NCBI RefSeq assembly: GCF_017308015.1
Contig: NZ_JAFKFW010000020.1
Location: forward strand, 37,699-101,698
From: Allobosea sp.
GTDB taxonomy: Bacteria > Pseudomonadota > Alphaproteobacteria > Rhizobiales > Beijerinckiaceae
Direction: 5' to 3'
Length of the DNA stretch: 64,000 nt
In this document: positions 25,446 through 33,343 of the stretch, piece by piece
Numbering within the stretch: the stretch's first letter is position 1
How the letters are laid out: each line of letters starts with the position of its first letter
Notes under the pieces: generated by a model
The model's input: the letters and a program-made list of their open reading frames with translations, nothing else
The model's database searches: none
Told to the model about the DNA's origin: nothing
Translations under genes and position numbers: made by a program

Positions 25446-26324
25446 ATGCGTTCGCTCCTGTTCGTGCCGGGCGACAGCCCGAAGAAGCAGCAGAAGGGTT
25501 TGGAGAGCGGCGCCGACGCGCTGATCCTCGACCTGGAGGATTCCGTCGCGCTCGATGCCAAGCCGCAGGCACGCGAGATTACCCGCGCCTTCCTCGAATC
25601 CTCCCGCGCCCTGCCGAAGCGCCCTCTTTTGATCGTCCGCATCAACGGCCTGGCGACGGGCATGAGCGACGCTGATCTCGACGCGATCATGCCCGGCGCG
25701 CCGGATGCGATCATGCTGCCCAAATCCGAGGGCGGCACCGATGTCGGCCATCTCGCCGCCAAGATCGCGGTACGCGAGGCCGAGGCCGACCTTCCGGACG
25801 GCACGACGCGAATCCTGCCGATCACCACCGAGAACGCCAAAGGCATTTTCGGGCTCGGCAGCTACAGCCGTTCCTCGCACCGCCTGATGGCGCTGACCTG
25901 GGGCGCGGAAGACCTGTCGGCCGATCTCGGCGCCGAGACCAACCGGCTGGAGGACGGCTCCTATACCGATCCCTACCGCCTCGCCCGCGCGCTCACCCTC
26001 TTCGGCGCCACGGCGGCGCAGGTCGACGCGATCGACACCGTCTTCACCAATTTCCGCGACGATGCCGCATTCCGGGCCGAGTGCCTCGCCGCTCGCCGCG
26101 ACGGCTTCACCGGCAAGATGGCGATCCATCCGGCACAGGTCGCCCCGATCAACGAGATCTTCGCGCCCTCGCCGGCGGCGCTCGCCAAGGCGAAGCAGAT
26201 CATCGCCCTGTTCGAAGCCAATCCCGGTGCCGGTGTCATCGGACTCGATGGCGAGATGCTGGATCGCCCCCATCTGATCAAGGCACAGCGGCTCGTCGCA
26301 CGGGCTCGCAAACTGGCTGAATGA
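25446..26324 (+). CDS. HpcH/HpaI-type CoA ester lyase (CitE-like, malyl-CoA lyase family)
   Basis: A 292-residue TIM-barrel enzyme beginning MRSLLFVPGDSPKK, the standard CitE/Mcl start. DLEDSVALDAKPQAR, IVRINGL, ITTENAKGIFGL (metal Glu), LTWGAEDLSADLGA (metal Asp) and GKMAIHPAQVAPINEIF mark the family. Members cleave malyl-CoA, methylmalyl-CoA or citramalyl-CoA, or hydrolyse malyl-CoA. The pairing with MaoC suggests hydration then cleavage of a C4-C5 CoA ester. Two bases separate it from the MaoC stop. Confidence 0.9.
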   Translation: MRSLLFVPGDSPKKQQKGLESGADALILDLEDSVALDAKPQAREITRAFLESSRALPKRPLLIVRINGLATGMSDADLDAIMPGAPDAIMLPKSEGGTDVGHLAAKIAVREAEADLPDGTTRILPITTENAKGIFGLGSYSRSSHRLMALTWGAEDLSADLGAETNRLEDGSYTDPYRLARALTLFGATAAQVDAIDTVFTNFRDDAAFRAECLAARRDGFTGKMAIHPAQVAPINEIFAPSPAALAKAKQIIALFEANPGAGVIGLDGEMLDRPHLIKAQRLVARARKLAE

Positions 26325-26343
26325 ACCGCCGGAGGCGATTCCA

Positions 26344-26553
26344 ATGACTCAGATTTTCGAGATTTCAGGTATGCATTGCGGCGGCTGCGCCTCGCGCGTC
26401 CAGCGCGCCGCGACGGCGCTCGCTCCCGGCGCGACGGTGACGCTCGATCCGCCGCGCCTCACCCTGCCGGAAGGCGTGAAGCTCGATGCCGAGACGGTCA
26501 ACAAGGCGCTGGCGGAATTCGGGGATTACCGCGCCGAGCCGCTGGTGGGCTGA
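26344..26553 (+). CDS. small heavy-metal-associated (HMA) protein
   Basis: A 69-residue protein that is a single HMA domain with metal motif GMHCGGCASRV at residues 9-19. It is the usual size of CopZ-like copper chaperones, though it lacks the usual hydrophobic third strand and is Pro-rich (LDPPRLTLPEG). GGAGG precedes the ATG. It follows the CitE-like gene by 19 bp and may be co-transcribed, an unexplained pairing. Confidence 0.82.
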   Translation: MTQIFEISGMHCGGCASRVQRAATALAPGATVTLDPPRLTLPEGVKLDAETVNKALAEFGDYRAEPLVG

Positions 26554-26570
26554 ATCCGGCCGCCCTAGCG

Positions 26571-26674
26571 CGTCATGCCCGGGCTTGACCCGAGCATCTC
26601 CGGCAGAAAGAGGCTCCTGCACCCGCTCGTCATGAGATTCTCGGGTCGAGCCCGAGAATTTCATGACGAGCGGG
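26571..26674. repeat. palindromic repeat pair (type B)
   Basis: The left part (26571-26597) reads CGTCATGCCCGGGCTTGACC plus CGAGCAT. The right part (26622-26674) is a 24-nt inverted repeat with one mismatch and a 5-nt loop: arms CCCGCTCGTCATGA/TCATGACGAGCGGG extended by TTCTCGGG/CCCGAGAA. The same blocks recur at 46464-46555. Confidence 0.75.
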
Positions 26675-26683
26675 AGAGACACG

Positions 26684-27289
26684 CTACCCGCCCGCCGGGC
26701 GCGTGATCGAGAACAGGCTCGTCACCTCGGCATAGTCGGCATAGCCGCAGCGCGCGATCGGGTTGGCACCGGCCGTATCGAAACGCCCGTCCTTGACGAA
26801 GGCGTCGTCGATGAAAGTGCCGACGACCTGCCCCAGCACCATCCAGCGCGGTACGGCATTCCCGTCGAGATCATGCAACTGCTGGATCGAGAGCAGCTTG
26901 CATTCCAGCGCGGCCGGCGTTCCGGCGACGCGCGGCGGCTTGACGAAACGCGACGGTGCCATCTCCAGTCCGGCATGAGCGTATTCGCTCTCGCCGCGCG
27001 GCAGCGGCGCCGAGGTCAGGTTCATCGGCTGCGCCAGTGCCCTGGTCACCAGCGAACAGGTGAATTCGCCGGTCTCCTCGATGAAGGCGACGGCGTCCTT
27101 CTTGTTCTCCGATGAGAACATCACGATGTTCGGCCGCGACGAGATCGCGTTGAAGAAGCTGTAGGGTGAGAGATTGACCTCGCCCTTCGCGCTCAGCGCC
27201 GTGATCCAGCCGATCGGCCGCGGCGCGACGATCGCCTTGAACGGGTCGTGCGCGAAGCCGAGATCGTCCTTCGTGGCGGAATAGATCAT
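26684..27289 (-). CDS. flavin reductase family protein
   Basis: A 201-residue FMN-binding split-barrel protein of the DIM6/NTAB (flavin reductase) family. IVAPRPIGWITALSAKG, LSPYSFFNAISSRP and ETGEFTCSLVTR are family marks for flavin binding. Members reduce FMN with NAD(P)H or act as oxidoreductases on their own. It starts four bases after the nitroreductase stop, so the two form an operon. Confidence 0.9.
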   Translation of the reverse strand: MIYSATKDDLGFAHDPFKAIVAPRPIGWITALSAKGEVNLSPYSFFNAISSRPNIVMFSSENKKDAVAFIEETGEFTCSLVTRALAQPMNLTSAPLPRGESEYAHAGLEMAPSRFVKPPRVAGTPAALECKLLSIQQLHDLDGNAVPRWMVLGQVVGTFIDDAFVKDGRFDTAGANPIARCGYADYAEVTSLFSITRPAGG

Positions 27290-27293
27290 CGCG

Positions 27294-27863
27294 TCAGCTC
27301 CCGTAATAGCTGACGATATCGGCCATCACCGGCCGGTCGCGATCGGTGATCGGCGCGGTCGGCGTGCCCAGATGGACAAAACCGGCCATCCGCTCGTCCC
27401 CGACAAGCCCGAAAGCCGTCAGGACGTCGCGATCGAAGGAGAACCAGTTGGTCAGCCAGGAGCCGGCATAGCCCATGGCATAGGCGCCGACGAGCATGGT
27501 CATGCAGACCGCGCCAGCGGAAAGCTGCTGCTCCCAGAGCGGGATCTTGGCGTGATCCCGCGCCCGCGAGACCACTCCGACGATGACCGGCGCATGCAGC
27601 AGGCGCTTGCGCTCGAACTCGACCTGGTCCTCGCTCGCCTGCGGGTTCTTCTCGCGAAAGACGCGCGCGACGATCTGGGCCGCCTCCTCGCGGGCCGCGC
27701 CCTTGAAGACGATGAAGCGCCAGGGCGCGAGCTTGCCATGATCGGGCACGCGCGCGGCGATGGCGAGCAACTCATCGAGTTGGGCGCCTTCGGGGCCGGG
27801 CGCCGTGAGGAACTGCGGCGGCACGGAGCGACGCAGCTTGAGCAGAGAGAGCGTATCGGTCAT
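27294..27863 (-). CDS. nitroreductase family protein
   Basis: A 189-residue FMN-dependent oxidoreductase. RRSVPPQFL near residue 11, ARVPDHGKLAPWRFIVF, the GAVCMTMLVGAYAMGYAGSW helix, and FVHLGTP are typical of the NfsB/YdjA branch. The ATG at 27863 starts the family-like sequence; the open frame runs 35 residues further without support. It probably precedes the flavin reductase in one transcript, so reduced flavin exchange is possible. Physiological substrate unknown. Confidence 0.9.
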   Translation of the reverse strand: MTDTLSLLKLRRSVPPQFLTAPGPEGAQLDELLAIAARVPDHGKLAPWRFIVFKGAAREEAAQIVARVFREKNPQASEDQVEFERKRLLHAPVIVGVVSRARDHAKIPLWEQQLSAGAVCMTMLVGAYAMGYAGSWLTNWFSFDRDVLTAFGLVGDERMAGFVHLGTPTAPITDRDRPVMADIVSYYGS

Positions 27864-27978
27864 GAAACATCCGGACAGTGGCTTTGGAATTGACCTATTC
27901 CTTCGCCATGATGAGGACAAGCCGAGCTGCTCATACATCGCCGCAGAGCCGCCGAGGACGAAAAGCATGCTTGAATTG

Positions 27979-28024
27979 GAGCATTTTCAAGCGAAGTGGA
28001 TACCGGTTCGCGTGAAGAGAATGC
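27979..28024. repeat. dispersed repeat (type A), overlaps a start codon
   Basis: GGAGCATTTTCAAGCGAAGT, then GGATACCGGTTCGCGTGAAG and AGAATGC. The element's final ATG (28021) is the start codon of the next gene, and its GAAGAGA abuts that ATG. Two other copies are in the window. Confidence 0.7.
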
Positions 28025-28989
28025 AACACAACAAGAAGCCGGAGGGTTTTCGTGTTTCAGGGAAACGCGAAAATGCTTCGGGTGGCTATGAAGCCGGTCG
28101 CCGCCTTGCCGGGGTCGCCTTCGCCGTGGCCGTCTTGCTCGCACCGACACTTGCGGGCGCCCAGTCCGCCGATCCCGGCCCCGGCGCGGATACTCCGGCC
28201 CCAGCCCCCATGCAGGGCCAGCCTGTCGCGCCGAACGGATTGGCGCGCCTGTCCGTTTCGGCCCAGTTCGCAGGCGACCGGAAGCCGATCCGCTCCGGTT
28301 TGAACTGGCGCGTGCTGAGCGAAAGTGCCGACGGCGCCTCGCCCAGGATCGTCGCGCGCTCCTCCGAGCCGGAGCCCGCCTTCTCCCTGCCGCCAGGCAA
28401 TTACATCATCCATGCCGGCTACGGCTTCGCCAGCGGCACCAGGCGGGTCAGCCTCGGCCAGCAAGGCTTGAGCGATCTGGTCCAGATCAGCGCTGGCGCG
28501 CTCTCGCTGGCCGGCTCCATCGGCGATGCGCCGATCCCGGCGACGCTCCTGTCCTTCTCCGTGTTCGTGCCGCTGCAGGGCAACTCCGAAGGTCGCCTGA
28601 TCACCAGCGGCGCCAAGGCGGGCGAGGTCATCCGTCTGCCCGAGGGCACCTATCACGTCGTCTCGACCTATGGCGATTCCAACGCGATCCAGCGCGCCGA
28701 CGTGAAAGTCGAGACCGGCAAGGTCACCGACGCGACGCTGCATCATCGCGCGGCCAAGGTCACCCTGAAGCTCGTTGCCAATACCGGTGGCGAAGCCTTT
28801 GCCGGCACCGCCTTCAGCGTGCTGACGCCGGGCGGCGACGTCATCCGCGAGGCGATCGGTGCCTTTCCGCAGGTCATTCTGGCCGAAGGCGACTACGTCC
28901 TGATCGCCCGGCAGGAGGGGCAGGTTTTCTCGCGCGACTTCAAGGTCGAGTCGGGCAGCGACCATGATGTCGAGGTTCTCGCGAGGTAG
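28021..28989 (+). CDS. exported protein with repeated beta-sandwich-like segments, function unknown
   Basis: A 322-residue frame. After a charged stretch the signal sequence GRRLAGVAFAVAVLLAPTLA leads to AGAQS. The mature part repeats a pattern ending in Gly-Asn/Glu-Tyr-x-I/V/L: PPGNYIIHAGYG, PEGTYHVVSTYGD and AEGDYVLIARQEG. Each follows a strand pair, as in carboxypeptidase-regulatory-like or PEGA-type domains. The ATG at 28021 comes from a dispersed repeat and leaves about 28 residues before the signal, which is unusual. No enzyme motif is seen. Probably periplasmic. Confidence 0.68.
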   Translation: MQHNKKPEGFRVSGKRENASGGYEAGRRLAGVAFAVAVLLAPTLAGAQSADPGPGADTPAPAPMQGQPVAPNGLARLSVSAQFAGDRKPIRSGLNWRVLSESADGASPRIVARSSEPEPAFSLPPGNYIIHAGYGFASGTRRVSLGQQGLSDLVQISAGALSLAGSIGDAPIPATLLSFSVFVPLQGNSEGRLITSGAKAGEVIRLPEGTYHVVSTYGDSNAIQRADVKVETGKVTDATLHHRAAKVTLKLVANTGGEAFAGTAFSVLTPGGDVIREAIGAFPQVILAEGDYVLIARQEGQVFSRDFKVESGSDHDVEVLAR

Positions 28990-29015
28990 GCCGGCGCGGG
29001 CCGGCGGCGCCCGCT

Positions 29016-29858
29016 TCAGTTCGTCTGCCTGGCGCTATTGCCGGCGGCCTCGATCCTGACCGGACCGATCCCCGCGACGATCCCATCCGCCAGCCGCAGC
29101 GCCAGGCAGCGATAGCCCGCATCGACGAGATGCAAGCCATCCATGCCGACGAGCTCCTCCGGGGTAAACTGGCGCGAATTCGACCAGCCCTTCATCATCG
29201 CATAGCGTGGGAACAGCGAGATGCCCTGATCCTGCGCCGTTTTCGCGAGCACCGCGCGATAATCGTCGTAATGCGGATAGCGCCCTTCGCGCGGCAGCCA
29301 GGGCAGGTCCATCAGGATCATCTCGATCCCGGCGGCACGGGCCTTGCTCACCCCCTTGCGCAGGATCTTGCCGAGCTTGTCCTCGCCGATATCGCGAATG
29401 GCGTCGTTGATGACGGTCTGCCAGATCACGATCGCCGGCTTCTCGTCGATCACATCGGGCTGCATGCGCAGCAGCATGTCATAGGCTGACTGGCCGCCGA
29501 CCCCCTTGTTGACGACCCGGACCTCGGCACCGGGCAGGCGCCGACGCAGCTCCGCCTGGAGCACCGCCGGATAGCTCTTGTCGTCGGCACTGGCGCCGGA
29601 GCCGGCTGTAGCCGAGGAGCCCAACGCCACCACGGTCAAACGGCCGGTTTCCTGGAGCGCCTTGCGCGCGGCCGGCAGGTTGGGCTGGAAGGCGGCCTTA
29701 GCCCCTTCGGCGCGGCAACGGATATCGGGCGGCGGCGGCAGCGGTGCGGCGCTCGATCCGGAATTCAGCGCGAGGAGAAGGAAGGCCGTGACGGCTGCGC
29801 GCCACGGGCCGGGGCAGACTCGGCGCTTGCGCCGCGTTTCGTGATCGAACGGTACCAC
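29016..29858 (-). CDS. SGNH/GDSL hydrolase family protein
   Basis: A 280-residue protein with a signal-like segment (AAVTAFLLLALNSG). Block I is VVALGSSATAGSGAS (Ser nucleophile), block II is VVNKGVGGQSAYDML (Gly), block III is VIWQTVINDAI (Asn), and block V is MDGLHLVDAGY (Asp and His). Members are esterases or acetyl hydrolases acting on sugars. Its start (29858) overlaps the end of the OpgC-like gene by 94 bases; no later start is convincing. It may edit acyl groups on periplasmic glycans made by its neighbour (inference). Confidence 0.85.
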   Translation of the reverse strand: MVPFDHETRRKRRVCPGPWRAAVTAFLLLALNSGSSAAPLPPPPDIRCRAEGAKAAFQPNLPAARKALQETGRLTVVALGSSATAGSGASADDKSYPAVLQAELRRRLPGAEVRVVNKGVGGQSAYDMLLRMQPDVIDEKPAIVIWQTVINDAIRDIGEDKLGKILRKGVSKARAAGIEMILMDLPWLPREGRYPHYDDYRAVLAKTAQDQGISLFPRYAMMKGWSNSRQFTPEELVGMDGLHLVDAGYRCLALRLADGIVAGIGPVRIEAAGNSARQTN

Positions 29859-31000
29859 GACAGGAAAATCCCTAACCCTGTCAGAATTGTAGCGCCACCG
29901 GCACAGATCAGCAACTGAACGCCCGGATCGAACGATGTTTCCGCGAGCAGGATCTGTCCGATGATCGAGAGCACGATGCCCGCGCAGAAGACGTGAAGCG
30001 AATTCTGCCCGGCGCTGGCAAGCATGCGACCCGGGGCAGCCTTCGCCAACGCGGTTCCGGCCGGCAGCCAGCGGATCGCCAGCCAGGCCAGCGCGCCGAT
30101 ATGAAGCAGCCTGGTCCAGGCAAGATTGGTCTTATCCGAGCCGAGCTGGACGGAATCGAACCAGTCGTTAAGCGCGGCGATGCCTGTCGGATTGCCGCTT
30201 GTGATCTTCACCGCCCAGGCAAAGGCGATGAAAGCAACCGCCATAACGTCGATCCAGGGCAGCCGTGGCGCACGGATGCCGAGCTGTGCCGCCCGCCCGA
30301 TGACGACGCCGAGCGTGAACACGACCTGCCAGGCGAAGGGGTTGAAGAACCAGACCCCTGCATTGCCATTGGGCAGGTTGAGCTCGAAGGCGAGCGCCGC
30401 CTGCCAGATCGCCAGCGAGCAGGCGAGCGTGAGCAGCGGGCTAAGCCGCGCCGCATAGTAGATCGCCGGAAACAGCGCCAACAGCACGATATAGAGCGGC
30501 AGGATATCGAGATAGGACGGCTGGTAGGTCAGTGTCAGCGCGCCGATCAACGCTTCGACCGTGTCGCGGAAGAAGGGCTGGATGTTGATCGCCTCGATAT
30601 AGAGCGGGTTCTGCGTCCGCGTGACCGCCGTCGCGACGACACCGCAAACGATGATGAACACGGCGATATGCGCGATGTAGAGCGTCCAGATTCGTGCGCC
30701 GAGCTTCAGCCCTGCGACCGCCAGCCCGCGCTGCTCGATCAGCCCGCCATAGGCGAGCGCCGCCGAGACGCCGGCCAGCAGGACGAAGATGTCGGCCGCA
30801 TCCGAGAAGCCGTAATTATGCGGCATATAAGCCGAAACCACGTTCCCCGGCATGTGATTGATGAAGATGATCAGCAGGGAAAGCCCGCGGATCACGTCGA
30901 TCCGCGCATCCCGTCCCGGAGCGGCCAGCACTGCATCCGCGGCCGGGCGGCCGAGAAGCAGGAAGCGCCTGAAGGAAGAATGGGAGGACACGGGACGCAA
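29765..31000 (-). CDS. OpgC-domain membrane acyltransferase
   Basis: A 411-residue inner-membrane protein with about ten hydrophobic helices. ARIDVIRGLSLLIIFINHMPG carries the acyltransferase-3/OpgC mark with conserved Arg and His. SDAADIFVLLAGVSAALAYG and QPSYLDILPLYIVLLALFP match OpgC proteins. OpgC succinylates osmoregulated periplasmic glucans in Rhodobacter. Here no glucan synthase is in the window. It overlaps the SGNH hydrolase gene. The alternative is another polysaccharide O-acyltransferase. Confidence 0.88.
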   Translation of the reverse strand: MRPVSSHSSFRRFLLLGRPAADAVLAAPGRDARIDVIRGLSLLIIFINHMPGNVVSAYMPHNYGFSDAADIFVLLAGVSAALAYGGLIEQRGLAVAGLKLGARIWTLYIAHIAVFIIVCGVVATAVTRTQNPLYIEAINIQPFFRDTVEALIGALTLTYQPSYLDILPLYIVLLALFPAIYYAARLSPLLTLACSLAIWQAALAFELNLPNGNAGVWFFNPFAWQVVFTLGVVIGRAAQLGIRAPRLPWIDVMAVAFIAFAWAVKITSGNPTGIAALNDWFDSVQLGSDKTNLAWTRLLHIGALAWLAIRWLPAGTALAKAAPGRMLASAGQNSLHVFCAGIVLSIIGQILLAETSFDPGVQLLICAGGATILTGLGIFLSWYRSITKRGASAESAPARGAQPSRPSFSSR

Positions 31001-31278
31001 GTCCTTCAGAGAGGCTGCCTTCAGCAGGCCGAAAAATCCAGGATCGAAACGCCGGCGGCCGCTTCATGTTCCGGCTCGCCGCTCTCAAGATGAACGTTTG
31101 CTGTCGAATCCGTTCATCTGCTGTTCATATAACTCCCGAGGATTCGCGTCACGCGGCGCGTTGTCACAAGCGCGTGTGGCGGATCATGAGCGTCTTTGCG
31201 GCGGGGTTGAGACGAAGCGGCGCCGACACGGCAATGTGATGCCGCGCCGGTCGGTTCGGGGCTGCTCAGCAGGCTGCT

Positions 31279-31896
31279 TCAGTAGGGTGGTTCGGCGTAG
31301 ACCGGCTTGCCGTCGATCAGCAGACGCTTGATCGCAGCCTCACCCGCAGACGAGACGGCGACGACGACCTCGATCCGGGCCTTGTCGGTGGTCTCGATCG
31401 CCTTGCCCTCGCCCTGCGGCACGAAATAGCTCTCGAGACCGTAGGCGATGCGCAGGCGGTTGCGCTGACCGCTGCAATCGAAGGCACCGTCCGCATTGGT
31501 GGCACAGGCCGAGGTCGACGTGACGCGCCCTGCGATCACCACCACGCCTTCGCCGGCCTTGGGCCAATCGCGCGAGACGCCCACCGCCTTGGCAAAGCCC
31601 TGCTCGTCCCGGCCGAGGCTGACATAGACCTGCTCGCCGCGCTGAAAACCCGGCTGACCGGCAGCATCGGATTCGACCGTGCTGATCGGGTAGGCCAGCA
31701 CGACATAGTCGCCGCGAAAGAGGTCGCGCGGATCGACGGGGACGGTTTTCAGACGGATTTCCGTGCCGCTCTTCAGGATCCGTGCCCGCTGTTCGACGAG
31801 GCCGAGCAGAACGAGCCCCAGCAGCACCACGGTCGCCAAGGCGCGCCAGACCAGCGGCACCTTTGCGACGAGGGTATCGGCCGCAAACGCGCGCAT
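31279..31896 (-). CDS. GDYXXLXY domain protein
   Basis: A 205-residue membrane-anchored protein. A helix (VWRALATVVLLGLVLLGLV) near residue 25 is followed by an extracytoplasmic beta domain. Its name-giving motif GDYVVLAY sits after VDPRDLFR. Two later cysteines (SACATN, FDCSG) may pair. ATG at 31896 overlaps the stop of the DUF2157 gene, the usual partner of this family, so they form a translationally coupled pair. Function unknown. Confidence 0.9.
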   Translation of the reverse strand: MRAFAADTLVAKVPLVWRALATVVLLGLVLLGLVEQRARILKSGTEIRLKTVPVDPRDLFRGDYVVLAYPISTVESDAAGQPGFQRGEQVYVSLGRDEQGFAKAVGVSRDWPKAGEGVVVIAGRVTSTSACATNADGAFDCSGQRNRLRIAYGLESYFVPQGEGKAIETTDKARIEVVVAVSSAGEAAIKRLLIDGKPVYAEPPY

Positions 31897-33185
31897 CACG
31901 CGGCTTCCTTCTCAGGCGGATTGAAGCGGGCGAAAAGGCGGCGAGCGCCGGAAGCGACGGCCAGCAAGGTCGCGCCTGCGACGAAGAAGAACAGCGACTG
32001 ATCGAGCAGCGTACCGATCGTCTGCCAGAGCAGGATCAGGATCGCGACGCCGAACAGCACCGAGCCGGCCAGCACCAGCCGCCGAACGCCTCCGGCAGCG
32101 CCGGACGCCACGAGCGCCGTCGCGGCCAGCAACACCAGACTCGCGACGATGATCTTGCCGGCCATGGCGGTGACGATGCCGCTCCAGAACACGACCGGTA
32201 CCAGCAGGACGAAAACGAGCCCCGTAGCCAAGGGCCAGGCGAAGCGCTGCTCCCGGGCGAGGCCCGCAAGGCAGGCGACGACCGGGACGGTGACCGCATA
32301 GGCGAGGAAGACGAAACGGAACGCATGCCCGGCCCGAGCCTCGTCGTGGTCGAGGATGCGGATCAGCTCGACATTCAGCACCAGCACCAATCCGACCAGC
32401 CCCCAGGGCAGGCAGGCGGTCAGAACCGGCGGCAGGCCCCGGTCGAGCGCCAGCGCGCCCAGCGCCACATAGAACACGGCGAGCGCCAGCCCATAGGCCA
32501 GAAAACCATAGTCGAGGCGATCGAACAGTGCGTAACCCGGCGCCATCCCAAGCCAGGCCGCCGCAGCCAGAACGACGAGGTGATGGACCAGCCGATTGTC
32601 GCGCGACAGCGAAAGCCACAAGGCCGGCAGATAGAGGATGAGGAAGCCGAGATGAGCGCCGCTGCGCGCCTCCTCCCAGCGCCCGCCACTCCAGGCGCAG
32701 ATCGCGATCAACGCGATCGCCAGCGCACCGTTCGAGCGCATCAGGAAAGCGGCGATCAGGCCGCCGAGCCCCACCAGCAAGGCCCCATCCGGCCAGTCTG
32801 CCGGCAGATGGTACATCTGGCCGACCAGCGCGAGCCCGGCGCCGAAGATCAGCACGCCGCAGGTCACGGCGGCATCGGCGCCGCGCGGCGAGCCCTGACG
32901 CTCCAGCCGGAAGGCATAGCCGATGCAGGCGGCGATGGCGGCCAGGATCATACCGAGCTTGACGAGGCGCGGAATGTCCTCCCAGCCGGCTGCGACGAAG
33001 GCCGCGACGCTGGCAGCGATCAGCAGGCCACCGAGTAGACCGAGCAGCGCCGGCAGGCGGACACCGCCCCGTTCCCGGGCGACCGAACGCCGGATCGCAC
33101 CGGCATTCTCGGCACTGAGCCAGCCTTCGGTGACCCAGCGAGGAAGATCGGCTTCGAGCCGCTTGAGATAGGAACCTGTCAGCAT
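31896..33185 (-). CDS. DUF2157 family membrane protein
   Basis: A 429-residue protein. The cytosolic N-terminus (YLKRLEADLPRWVTEGWLS) is the DUF2157 domain, followed by about 13 hydrophobic helices (LPALLGLLGGLLIAASVAAF and others). Start ATG 33185 begins the domain; the open frame runs 48 residues further without support. In many proteobacteria it is paired with a GDYXXLXY protein, as here. Role unknown; membrane context only. Confidence 0.88.
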   Translation of the reverse strand: MLTGSYLKRLEADLPRWVTEGWLSAENAGAIRRSVARERGGVRLPALLGLLGGLLIAASVAAFVAAGWEDIPRLVKLGMILAAIAACIGYAFRLERQGSPRGADAAVTCGVLIFGAGLALVGQMYHLPADWPDGALLVGLGGLIAAFLMRSNGALAIALIAICAWSGGRWEEARSGAHLGFLILYLPALWLSLSRDNRLVHHLVVLAAAAWLGMAPGYALFDRLDYGFLAYGLALAVFYVALGALALDRGLPPVLTACLPWGLVGLVLVLNVELIRILDHDEARAGHAFRFVFLAYAVTVPVVACLAGLAREQRFAWPLATGLVFVLLVPVVFWSGIVTAMAGKIIVASLVLLAATALVASGAAGGVRRLVLAGSVLFGVAILILLWQTIGTLLDQSLFFFVAGATLLAVASGARRLFARFNPPEKEAA

Positions 33186-33277
33186 CGCCGGCAATCTGGC
33201 ACGGTGGGGGTGGGATTCGCTAGGGGCGCGCTCCGCCCCGAAGCGGAGACGATCGCCGGGCCGCTTCCGAACAAAAC

Positions 33278-33329
33278 ATGGCTGTCGTTCCGGATTCGCG
33301 CCTGTGACGCGTCCCGGAACGACAGCCAT
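33278..33329 (-). terminator. hairpin after thrS, likely terminator
   Basis: ATGGCTGTCGTTCCGGA and CCCGGAACGACAGCCAT form a 16-bp near-perfect stem with an 18-base loop. In the thrS direction it is followed by a GTTTTGTT run. It lies 15 bp beyond the thrS stop. Confidence 0.65.
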
Positions 33330-33343
33330 TCGACAGCTCTTGG

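Noticed and set aside
28052-28303. Alternative frame at the start of the exported 28021 protein
   Set aside because: It has no signal peptide and ends early; the 28021 frame carries a clear export signal and continues for 322 residues. A frameshift near the repeat was considered but not supported.
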